Source of the DNA: an uncultured Lachnoclostridium sp.
GTDB taxonomy: Bacteria > Bacillota > Clostridia > Lachnospirales > Lachnospiraceae
Direction of reading: 5' to 3'
Assembly (NCBI GenBank): GCA_946499505.1
Contig: CAMMSL010000026.1
Coordinates: 1 to 33,314 of the forward strand
Length of the DNA: 33,314 bases
Made by a program: the position numbers and the translations under genes. The notes beneath the pieces are model-generated. The model saw only the letters and a program-made list of their open reading frames with translations. It had not been told where the DNA came from and did not search any database. Shown here piece by piece: positions 24,708-33,314 of this stretch (the first letter of the stretch is position 1; each line of letters starts with the position of its first letter).

Positions 24708-25949
24708 TTAGATTCCATCACTGTTCATTGCCTCGTTCATACCTTCTGTCTGCTCCTGAGCATTATCATGGGTAATGCTTCCGTTTCGGATTCCTTTACC
24801 CAGATTTTCCACCGGAGTCCAGCAGTTGTTCATCTTAGAAACAAAAGGCTGCAGAATAGAAGTATTATTGAATGTATCATTCTGCGCAGTTACAACCGGA
24901 TCGGAACTGATCGATTCATCTGCAAGAAGTTCCGTATTACACGGTATTGTTCCGCACATTTCGTAGTGTGCTTTCTGTGACTCGGCAGATCCCAGATACA
25001 CAGCCAGCGCGATGGCAGCTTCCATATTTTTACTGTTCGGATTGACGCCGATCGCCTTTGAGCCCGCATATGCCTTCATCTGGTGCTCTTCCCCGTTCAG
25101 CGTAAAGGTCGGAAGAGAAGCAACGCCCATGTTATCTCCCAGAATTTCCTTAATAGAGTTGGCATCCCATGAACCGGTGAACATAGCATTAATGCTTCCA
25201 TCACGAAGTCCTGCAATACCGGATCCGAGATCATCGATCTTAAAGTTTTCATTCTGCTCCAGATCGATCAGATAATTGGTAACATCCACGGCGTTCTGGC
25301 CGCCAAAGTCAACGCCGGCAGATTCATCTGTTCCGTCTCCGAAAAGGGTGCATCCGTTTCCTATGTAAAACGCCGGCAGATACCATGAGTTGACAAACGG
25401 AAATGATACAACCCCCTTCTCGAGCATCGTATCAAGATTCTTCACATCTTCTTCTGAAAATACGCTCTTGTCATAATACATAAACCATGTATTCGTCGTA
25501 AAAGGCACTCCGTAAAGATCGCCGTCCATAATCAGGGAATCCAGAACTTCCTGTGTATTTGTCGCTTCAATCTCTTCCCTGTACTTTCCGCCGAATTTTG
25601 CAAGGGCGTTTGCATCTGTCATCGTGGTCAATGTGTCATTTGCAAACATAAATACATCAGCGCTTGCCTCGGGATCCTGCGCTACCTGCCCTGCCGCGCT
25701 TGCCTCATCTGCCACACCGTAGACAAAAGTAATGTTCCACTCCGGATGCTCTTCAGCAAAATTGTTACACATTGTCTGAAGCCATTCGCCGTTGTCCTTT
25801 GACTGATCATTCTGAGGTGACCAGACCATCAGACGAACGTTTTCTGTTCCTCCCTCTGCCGAATCGTTTCCGCATCCGGTCAGACCGGTGGCCGCAAGTC
25901 CTAATGTCATTACTCCGGCAAGCAGCACCGCAACTGCTCTTTTTTTCAT
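24708..25949 (-). CDS. Maltodextrin-binding lipoprotein
   Basis: A 413-aa extracellular solute-binding protein of ABC family 1. The signal peptide is MKKRAVAVLLAGVMTLG and the lipobox LTGC places the lipidated Cys at residue 26; a Gly/Asp/Glu linker follows. The mature part has DVFMFANDTLTTM, GVPFTTNTWFMYYDKSVF and GSWDANSIKEIL, typical of MalE-like proteins. AGAGGA lies just before the ATG. It is the first gene of the operon and has its own promoter. Maltodextrin or isomaltodextrin binding is inferred from the enzymes encoded downstream. Confidence 0.93.
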   Translation of the reverse strand: MKKRAVAVLLAGVMTLGLAATGLTGCGNDSAEGGTENVRLMVWSPQNDQSKDNGEWLQTMCNNFAEEHPEWNITFVYGVADEASAAGQVAQDPEASADVFMFANDTLTTMTDANALAKFGGKYREEIEATNTQEVLDSLIMDGDLYGVPFTTNTWFMYYDKSVFSEEDVKNLDTMLEKGVVSFPFVNSWYLPAFYIGNGCTLFGDGTDESAGVDFGGQNAVDVTNYLIDLEQNENFKIDDLGSGIAGLRDGSINAMFTGSWDANSIKEILGDNMGVASLPTFTLNGEEHQMKAYAGSKAIGVNPNSKNMEAAIALAVYLGSAESQKAHYEMCGTIPCNTELLADESISSDPVVTAQNDTFNNTSILQPFVSKMNNCWTPVENLGKGIRNGSITHDNAQEQTEGMNEAMNSDGI

Positions 25950-25970
25950 TCTTCATTCCTCTCTTTCATA

Positions 25971-25987
25971 TGTTTCGTATTGTTTCG
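25971..25987. promoter_or_regulatory. Tandem TGTTTCG motifs, candidate LacI-type operator
   Basis: TGTTTCG occurs at 25971-25977 and 25981-25987, exactly 10 bp apart, just downstream of the predicted mal transcription start. An inverted pair (CGAAACA at 26126-26132 and TGTTTCC at 26146-26152) lies upstream of the regulator promoter. The shared motif near both promoters suggests sites for the divergent LacI-family protein. Confidence 0.4.
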
Positions 25988-25996
25988 GTATTTCAC

Positions 25997-26025
25997 ATCA
26001 TACTCCTTTTGTTCTTAATCGTCAA
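25997..26025 (-). promoter_or_regulatory. Promoter of the maltodextrin operon
   Basis: On the minus strand TTGACG (26025-26020), a 17-nt spacer and TATGAT (26002-25997), giving a start near 25990 and a 40-nt leader to the binding-protein gene. Confidence 0.75.
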
Positions 26026-26060
26026 TTGAATTTCTGTTTTTCACTATATTTTATATTAAC

Positions 26061-26090
26061 TGCACAAAATTTCTGTTCTTTTTTTGTGCA
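26061..26090. repeat. Inverted repeat between divergent mal and lacI promoters
   Basis: TGCACAAAA (26061-26069) and TTTTGTGCA (26082-26090) are perfect 9-bp complements 12 nt apart. The repeat sits upstream of the mal -35 and between the two divergent promoters. It may be an activator site or simply a hairpin; the sequence does not say which. The rest of 25950-26243 is AT-rich promoter sequence. Confidence 0.5.
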
Positions 26091-26176
26091 CTATTATTTT
26101 TTAATATCAACTGCATTTCTTTTATCGAAACATTTCTAAACTTTGTGTTTCCATTCCTCTCATTTTTGTTGCAAAG

Positions 26177-26205
26177 TTGATTTTCATATCCATTTTTCGT
26201 ATAAT
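26177..26205 (+). promoter_or_regulatory. Promoter of the LacI-family gene
   Basis: TTGATT (26177-26182), a 17-nt spacer and TATAAT (26200-26205), followed by a leader of about 32 nt to the ATG at 26244. Confidence 0.75.
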
Positions 26206-26243
26206 ATTTTTAGATTTCTTCAGAATTCAGGTGAAAAGCTATT

Positions 26244-27266
26244 ATGACCACAATACAAGATATTGCTGATAAGCTCGGCATTTCCAAAAGCACCGTTTCA
26301 AAAGCTCTAAACAATGCGCCGGACATCAGCAAATCATTACAGAAACAGATACTTGAAACCGCGGTGGAACTTGGCTACACAAAACTGCGCCGTTATAAGA
26401 AGCCCGTAAAAAAGCTGTGCGTTATCATACAGCGGGATAATATTGAATACGAAGAACCGCACCACTTCGCCTATGATATCGTCATGGGATTCCGGCAGAT
26501 AGCAGAACCCGCCGGATACGAAGTGGCCGTTGTCCCCGTAGATGTTAATCTGCAAAGAGAGATCTCCTTCGATGTATTTATGCTCCAGCACGATTTTTCC
26601 GGAGCTTTTCTCCTCGGTTTTTCCCTCGGAGAGCCGTGGATGAAAGATTTGCAGACAAGCCGTACGCCTGCCGCGCTCTATGATAATCACATCGTCGGCA
26701 ACCCGATGACCGCCTATGTAGGAATTGATAATGAAGAAGGAATGTATCTTGCCATCAGCCATTTAAAAAAACTGGGGCATAAAAAGATCGGCTATATCAG
26801 CAGTGCCCTCGGCTCATATATCATGCAGGTACGCCACAGGGCATTTTTTCAGGCAATGAGAAGCCACGGGCTCAAAGCTGACTCTTCTTTTGCCGGCTGC
26901 TCTTACTATCTGTCCGAATGTATGGAGAAGCATCTGCCCCGTTTTCTCGATATGGGCATGACAGCAATTATCTGTTGTCAGGACACCTTTGCCAGTGCTG
27001 CGATCACACAGTGTAAACAACTGGGATATCGTGTTCCTGATGACATCAGCATTATCGGCTTTGATGATATACCTCTGTCTGCCTACACTTACCCGCCGCT
27101 TACCACTGTACGGCAGGACCGCATCCAGCTCGGCAAATGTGGATTCAATGCATTAAGCGGCCTGCTGAACGGAGTCCCGCTCAGTACGGTTCAGCTTCAC
27201 GCCGATCTTATCGTCCGGCAGTCCACAGGTACTTCACGAAATATTTCAGGGGATAAAAGTCTATGA
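26244..27266 (+). CDS. LacI-family regulator of the maltodextrin operon
   Basis: A 340-aa repressor. The N-terminal helix-turn-helix is TIQDIADKLGISKSTVSKALNN with hinge helix up to LGYTKLRR (about 1-55). A periplasmic-binding-protein-like effector domain follows (VGIDNEEGMYLAISHLKKLGHKKIGYI, then SIIGFDDIPLSAYTYPPLTTVRQD). AGGTG lies 11 nt upstream. It is divergent from the maltodextrin operon, like MalR-type regulators, so a maltodextrin is the likely effector. Its stop overlaps the next gene's start (ATGA). Confidence 0.9.
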   Translation: MTTIQDIADKLGISKSTVSKALNNAPDISKSLQKQILETAVELGYTKLRRYKKPVKKLCVIIQRDNIEYEEPHHFAYDIVMGFRQIAEPAGYEVAVVPVDVNLQREISFDVFMLQHDFSGAFLLGFSLGEPWMKDLQTSRTPAALYDNHIVGNPMTAYVGIDNEEGMYLAISHLKKLGHKKIGYISSALGSYIMQVRHRAFFQAMRSHGLKADSSFAGCSYYLSECMEKHLPRFLDMGMTAIICCQDTFASAAITQCKQLGYRVPDDISIIGFDDIPLSAYTYPPLTTVRQDRIQLGKCGFNALSGLLNGVPLSTVQLHADLIVRQSTGTSRNISGDKSL

Positions 27267-28396
27267 AAAAGTATTTTAAAGTCCTGTTTCTTCTATCCGT
27301 TTTTCTTTTCTGCGCACTTTCACTTTCGGGCTGCGGACATTATAAGCGCAGTGAAGCCGCGGCATGGTTCAAAGAAAACATTGCAGATGAAACAATTGCC
27401 GTTTCCAAAGATTATACTGAACGGGAAAATGAATACGGCTATACAGACCATGTGTGGAATGCGTATTTAAAAGACCTGCCCGAAGTAAAATTCGAGCTGA
27501 TCAGCCATGCAGGCTACAGTCTGTTTCCCACTTACGATATGGAGACAACCTATCATCTGGAGATGGGGAAGTATTATCTGGAACATTACCTCGATGAGAA
27601 TCCCGGCGCCCTGAACTATCTTGAAATATCAGAGAACGGTTACAGCGATGTAATGTACATAAGCGGCGTCTATGATACAAAAGATGAAATCGCGGATTTC
27701 TGCAGACAGCTGGAGCATCTGGACAATTATATTTTGGACCAGAAATATCCCTGCCGGTTCTTATACGGCCTTGCTTACCGTGAGCCCCTCACATACCCGG
27801 ACGGAAATACATCCGGCACCCTCCTCCGCAACGATACTTATGTTTCAGAAGCGGGCGGTACAGCGCTGGAAAATGACAGCGAACAGGACGGAAACAGTTC
27901 TTTCGAAAGCCCGTCGGAATCACTCCGCCGGAGCGCAGAGGAATCTTTTGCACATTACGCTGCTGTATACAGACTGAATCTGGACCTGTTTACCGAAGAA
28001 CAGCTCAAAGATGCTGTCAATGCAGACAGTGATTACCGCTTTACGATCACCCGTCCCGACGGCACACAATTGTGTTATCCCGAACTGCTCCTGCGGCATT
28101 CGGACGAGATGTCTTTCGGGACGCTGTACGAAGTTCTTCTCCGGGAAGGGAACTATCAGCTCACAGGATCACCGGAAGCTTTTACATTCACCTCAGCCGA
28201 TGGGTCCATATACTCTTTTTCCTATTCTTATTACAGAACATGGGGAATAGGAGCAGACAGTTCACAAGCCGGCAGTTCCGGATCTTTTTACTGCCTGTCA
28301 GACAACACAGAAGTATACCTCTCTGGCCAGCCGCTCATTGACACCGAATTATTTGCCGAACTGACCGGATCAACTTTTGCACCGATCTCCGACTGA
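27263..28396 (+). CDS. Lipoprotein of unknown function
   Basis: A 377-aa exported protein that I do not recognise. MKKYFKVLFLLSVFLFCAL leads to the lipobox LSGC with lipidated Cys24. The mature part is mixed alpha/beta and Tyr/Glu-rich. A low-complexity Ser/Glu/Asn stretch near residues 195-220 separates two halves; the second half begins SAEESFAHYAAVYRLNLDLF. Its start overlaps the LacI-family stop by 4 nt, so it is translationally coupled to a regulator, which is unusual for a surface protein. No catalytic motif or membrane segment is evident beyond the signal. Confidence 0.7.
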   Translation: MKKYFKVLFLLSVFLFCALSLSGCGHYKRSEAAAWFKENIADETIAVSKDYTERENEYGYTDHVWNAYLKDLPEVKFELISHAGYSLFPTYDMETTYHLEMGKYYLEHYLDENPGALNYLEISENGYSDVMYISGVYDTKDEIADFCRQLEHLDNYILDQKYPCRFLYGLAYREPLTYPDGNTSGTLLRNDTYVSEAGGTALENDSEQDGNSSFESPSESLRRSAEESFAHYAAVYRLNLDLFTEEQLKDAVNADSDYRFTITRPDGTQLCYPELLLRHSDEMSFGTLYEVLLREGNYQLTGSPEAFTFTSADGSIYSFSYSYYRTWGIGADSSQAGSSGSFYCLSDNTEVYLSGQPLIDTELFAELTGSTFAPISD

Positions 28397-28453
28397 TGTA
28401 CCAACCGTCAGAGACTGAGATCCATCCGTAAAAAAATGGAAGGGATGAAAACA

Positions 28454-29281
28454 ATGAGAACTTTACGAATCGCACAGGCACAGTCGCCGGTATATACAGA
28501 CAGGGAACAGATATGCAGCTTTCTGATGCATATTGCCGGACAGGCATCGCAGAAGGGCGCCTGTCTGCTTGCGCTTCCCGAGATGTTCTGCTGCCCTTAT
28601 GACACTGCCTCTTTTCCTGATTATGCTGAAGAGGAAGGCGGTTTCATATGGCAGGCCTGCTCCCGTGCCGCCCGTTCTTTCCGGATCTTTCTCTCAGCCG
28701 GAACCATTCCCGAGAGAGACTCTTCGGGCCATATCTACAATACAGCCTATGTGTTTGACCCGGACGGGAATCAGATTGCAAAACACCGTAAAATGCATCT
28801 GTTTGACATTAACGTCAAAGGAGGACAGCATTTTCAGGAATCCGAAGTGCTCACTGCCGGGAACAAGATCACAACATTCCGGACTGATTTGTGCACGATG
28901 GGACTTGCTGTCTGCTACGACATCCGTTTTCCGGAACTGTTTCGCCTCATGGCCCTTGAGGGTGCCGAGCTTATTCTGGTTCCTGCATCTTTCAACCTGA
29001 CAACAGGACCCATGCACTGGGAACTGCTCTTTCGGTCGCAGGCTGTATTCAATCAGGTATTTATCGCAGGTACGGCTCCCGCCCGGGATGAAACCGCATC
29101 CTACGTATCGTGGGGGCACAGTATTATCACGGATCCGTGGGGAAATGTACTCTCACAGATGAACGAGAAGGCTCATTTGTACGTCACCGACATCGATCTG
29201 GACGAATGCAGAAAAGCGAGAGAACAGATTCCCGTATTCCGCCACCGCCGCACGGATATTTACACACTAAAAAAATGCTGA
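28454..29281 (+). CDS. Carbon-nitrogen hydrolase (omega-amidase/nitrilase family)
   Basis: A 275-aa cytoplasmic nitrilase-superfamily enzyme. The ATG at 28454 has AGGG 9 nt upstream; upstream in-frame Mets at 28436 and 28445 lie too close to that site. The triad is visible as Glu in ALPEMFCCPY, Lys in AKHRKMHLFD and Cys in AVCYDIRFPE. FNLTTGPMHWELLFRSQA and the length resemble Nit2-type omega-amidases, which hydrolyse alpha-ketoglutaramate and related amides. The stop codon lies within the following terminator stem. It lies 57 nt after the lipoprotein gene with no terminator between. Exact substrate unproved. Confidence 0.88.
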   Translation: MRTLRIAQAQSPVYTDREQICSFLMHIAGQASQKGACLLALPEMFCCPYDTASFPDYAEEEGGFIWQACSRAARSFRIFLSAGTIPERDSSGHIYNTAYVFDPDGNQIAKHRKMHLFDINVKGGQHFQESEVLTAGNKITTFRTDLCTMGLAVCYDIRFPELFRLMALEGAELILVPASFNLTTGPMHWELLFRSQAVFNQVFIAGTAPARDETASYVSWGHSIITDPWGNVLSQMNEKAHLYVTDIDLDECRKAREQIPVFRHRRTDIYTLKKC

Positions 29282-29304
29282 TATCCATTCACGAGATATC
29301 AGCA
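29276..29304. terminator. Bidirectional terminator overlapping a stop codon
   Basis: TGCTGATATC (29276-29285) and GATATCAGCA (29295-29304) pair perfectly with a 9-nt loop. T-rich sequence follows on the plus strand and seven A precede it, giving a T run on the minus strand. The amidase TGA (29279-29281) is inside the left arm. It serves the convergent amidase and HD-domain genes. Confidence 0.88.
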
Positions 29305-29341
29305 TTTTCATTTTACAAACATAATTATTATCTGCCCGTCT

Positions 29342-30121
29342 TCAGACTTTCTTTGCCTCATGCACATATCTGACAAGCCGCTTTTCAAGCTCTTCCATCG
29401 TCTTCTTTGTATTTGGTTCTGTGTACGGTATCCGGTGTATAATTCTGCGGACATAATCGTTTTCTTCTACAATATCCAGACTTTCCCTGAAATTAAGATC
29501 ATAGAAGTATGCCAGATACGACACCCAGTAATCCATAAGTGTCACCCTGTCCGCCGAAAGGATACTTTTTCCTTCCAACGCATCTTTTCTAATTTTCTCT
29601 GATATGGCAGTCGAACCGATCTTCCCGGCGTCCGCCCCCATAAATGTCATCAGGTCATCTGTATGCTTTACCCTGCAATTGTCAAGCTTATCCGCATCCC
29701 GGATAATGCGTGCATGGAGCAGTACCCGCTCTTCTGTAACACCTTCCAGTACAAAGTCGCTGTGTCTGGCGATAGCAGTCTCAATAATCCCGTCCCATGT
29801 ATCTTCAGGAACAAACTGCCGGATCATCCCCTCGCGGAATAAAATATGCACACCGAAAGAAGCATGATCCATAGTATCAGGCATAAAACTGTCATACCGC
29901 TTCAGCTGTTCAAACCGTCCGATATCGTGCAGCAGCGCTATAATACGCGCCAGAGAGGCATCCTCCTCTCCGAGGCGCAGCCTTTTCGCAAGTTCTGTAC
30001 TTTCTGCCACAACACCATATGTGTGGACAATTTTAAGCCATACCTTGTCATTCTTCCTGTCATAGCTGTTCAGATAATTTTCAAATACAGCTCTTGCAGC
30101 ATTATAATCGATCTTACTCAT
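29342..30121 (-). CDS. HD-domain phosphohydrolase-like protein
   Basis: A 259-aa protein. ATG at 30121 (MSKIDYN) is preferred; a TTG at 30145, overlapping the dnaJ end, is the alternative. The HD metal site is seen as His in KIVHTYGV, then HDIGRFE, and Asp in RDADKLDN, so a divalent-metal phosphohydrolase acting on a nucleotide or phosphoester is likely. HDIGR rather than HDxGK and the extra helices to the C-terminus are typical of small clostridial HD proteins. It directly follows dnaJ on the same strand. Substrate unknown. Confidence 0.82.
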   Translation of the reverse strand: MSKIDYNAARAVFENYLNSYDRKNDKVWLKIVHTYGVVAESTELAKRLRLGEEDASLARIIALLHDIGRFEQLKRYDSFMPDTMDHASFGVHILFREGMIRQFVPEDTWDGIIETAIARHSDFVLEGVTEERVLLHARIIRDADKLDNCRVKHTDDLMTFMGADAGKIGSTAISEKIRKDALEGKSILSADRVTLMDYWVSYLAYFYDLNFRESLDIVEENDYVRRIIHRIPYTEPNTKKTMEELEKRLVRYVHEAKKV

Positions 30122-30134
30122 CTTCAATACGGAA

Positions 30135-31325
30135 TCAATCTTCAAAGACTTCCTTCACTTTGTCCATGAAGCCCTTCTTTTTCTTTCTGTCACCTTTATC
30201 ATCTTCTGCATTTTCATTCTGATGCAGTGTATTTCCTGTCAGCTCGTCGAATCTGCGCAGTGCTTCTTTCGCCTCCGCACTCAGTCTCTCCGGCGTCTGG
30301 ATCACAAGTGTGACATAATGGTCTCCTCTTACCTGAGAATTCCGGAGCGACGGCACACCTTTTCCTTTCAGACGCACTTTCGTATCTGTCTTGGTTCCCG
30401 GTTTAACCGTATAGATCACATCGCCGTCTACCGTCTTGATGCGGATATCCCCGCCCAGTGTGGCAACTGCGAATGAAATCGGCACGGTCGAGAAAATGTG
30501 GACATCCTGCCTCTGGAAGATCGGATGATGGGATACATTCACCTCGACAAGCAGATCCCCTCTCGGACCGCCGTTTACGCCCGGCTCACCCTTATCGCGG
30601 ATGCGGACACTCTGTCCATTGTCAATACCTGCGGGAATTGTAACCTTGATTCTCTTTTTACTTGACGTATATCCTGTGCCTGCACATTTCGGGCATTTCT
30701 CTTTAATCACTTTACCGGATCCGCCGCAGTTCGGACAAGTCTGCACATTCTGTACTGTTCCGAAGAAAGACTGAGAGGTGTAGACAACCTGCCCCCTGCC
30801 GCCGCATTTCGGGCAGGTCTCGGGAGATGTACCCGGCTTAGCGCCTGTTCCATGGCAATCCTCACAAGGATCTTTCAAGATCAGATCGATCTCTTTTTCG
30901 CAGCCGAATACAGCTTCCTCGAATGTAATGCGGATACTCTTTCTGATATTGGCGCCCTTCATCGGCCCGTTTCCTGCACGGCCGCCCCTGCGGCTGCCGC
31001 CGAACAGATCTCCGAATATATCGCCGAATATATCACTGAAATCAGCGCCGCTGAAATCAAAGCCGCCGAATCCGCCTGCACCGCCGGCGCCGCCCTCAAA
31101 TGCCGCATGGCCGAACTGGTCATACTGACGCCGCTTTTCAGCGTCACTTAAGACAGCATACGCCTCGGAAGCCTCTTTGAATTTCTTCTCGGCCTCCTTG
31201 TCTCCCGGATTCATATCGGGATGATATTTTTTTGCAAGTGCACGATAAGCTTTCTTGATTGCCGCCTCATCAGCGTCTTTGCTTACTCCGAGCACCTCAT
31301 AATAATCTCTCTTTGTCTCTGCCAT
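30135..31325 (-). CDS. dnaJ: Chaperone DnaJ
   Basis: A 396-aa type I Hsp40 co-chaperone. The J domain (1-70) has YHPDMNPGD with the HPD that stimulates DnaK. A Gly/Phe-rich stretch follows (about 75-120). Then come four zinc-binding repeats, [24 protein letters not shown] and CPKCAGTG, and two substrate-binding beta domains. A charged tail ([15 protein letters not shown]) ends the protein. It lies 123 nt after dnaK, beyond a strong hairpin. A weak AAAGG site lies about 13 nt before the ATG. Confidence 0.98.
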   Translation of the reverse strand: MAETKRDYYEVLGVSKDADEAAIKKAYRALAKKYHPDMNPGDKEAEKKFKEASEAYAVLSDAEKRRQYDQFGHAAFEGGAGGAGGFGGFDFSGADFSDIFGDIFGDLFGGSRRGGRAGNGPMKGANIRKSIRITFEEAVFGCEKEIDLILKDPCEDCHGTGAKPGTSPETCPKCGGRGQVVYTSQSFFGTVQNVQTCPNCGGSGKVIKEKCPKCAGTGYTSSKKRIKVTIPAGIDNGQSVRIRDKGEPGVNGGPRGDLLVEVNVSHHPIFQRQDVHIFSTVPISFAVATLGGDIRIKTVDGDVIYTVKPGTKTDTKVRLKGKGVPSLRNSQVRGDHYVTLVIQTPERLSAEAKEALRRFDELTGNTLHQNENAEDDKGDRKKKKGFMDKVKEVFED

Positions 31326-31349
31326 AACTGGAATACTCTACCTTTCACG

Positions 31350-31384
31350 AAAAAATCTACGAAACCACCCAGTGGTTCCGTAGA
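31350..31384 (-). terminator. Terminator between dnaK and dnaJ
   Basis: On the minus strand a 13-bp stem with one mismatch (31384-31372 and 31368-31356; TCTACG...CCAC arms), a 3-nt loop and a run of six T. It lies 64 nt after the dnaK stop and about 25 nt before dnaJ. I see no clear promoter for dnaJ in the remaining space, so dnaJ is probably read by partial read-through. Confidence 0.85.
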
Positions 31385-31448
31385 ATTTTTCTTATTCTTA
31401 TCATGAAACAATGGGAAGATTCCCTGTGCTCTATTCAGATCTGGTAAC

Positions 31449-33314
<1,866 letters not shown>

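Overview
The window reads as a chromosomal segment of a low-to-mid GC, anaerobic Gram-positive bacterium, most likely a gut member of the Lachnospiraceae (Clostridia). The basis is AGGAGG-type ribosome binding sites with sigma-A promoters, a T-box leader on thrS, lipoprotein signal peptides, a feoA-feoA-feoB cluster with a FeoB-associated Cys-rich protein, and an intracellular maltodextrin-degrading operon. No mobile element, tRNA, rRNA or CRISPR array was found.

Layout. (1) 144-3743 (+): two ABC exporter pairs flanking a YtrA-type GntR regulator, behind one promoter covered by two palindromes. (2) 3818-10634 (-): a long iron block. From its promoter it reads feoA, feoA, feoB, a Cys-rich FeoB-associated protein, a 44-aa membrane protein, a membrane-anchored HMA (CxxC) protein and an atypical Fur. 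After a further promoter come a 26-aa membrane ORF, a 103-aa membrane protein and a P-type ATPase. The ATPase has an N-terminal GRLR motif, no CxxC, and SCALK in place of CPC, which matches what I know of the P1B-6/FezB ATPases that build ferrosomes (membrane-bounded iron storage granules). The last two genes are therefore a candidate fezAB locus. A DtxR-type regulator (10857, +) is divergent from feo, and a DtxR-like palindrome covers the feo -10 box. (3) 11282-12226 (-): L-lactate dehydrogenase. (4) 12562-14853 (-): thrS with a complete T-box leader, specifier ACC. (5) 14907-25949 (-): a maltodextrin operon with a binding lipoprotein, two permeases, a hairpin, then type I pullulanase, glycogen debranching enzyme, a GH13_20-like neopullulanase and a GH13_31-like oligo-1,6-glucosidase. 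A LacI-family regulator (26244, +) is divergent, followed by an unknown lipoprotein and a nitrilase-family amidase. (6) 29342-33314 (-): an HD-domain protein, dnaJ and dnaK; dnaK runs off the right edge.

How it fits together. The iron block combines ferrous import (Feo), two metal-sensing regulators (DtxR and Fur types), a small metal-binding membrane protein and a putative compartment-forming iron ATPase, so import and storage appear to be genetically linked. The sugar block imports maltodextrins and attacks both alpha-1,4 and alpha-1,6 bonds inside the cell; its transporter has no ATPase gene here, so a shared MsmX/MsmK-type ATPase elsewhere is expected. Most promoter and operator calls come from reading the sequence and have not been tested.
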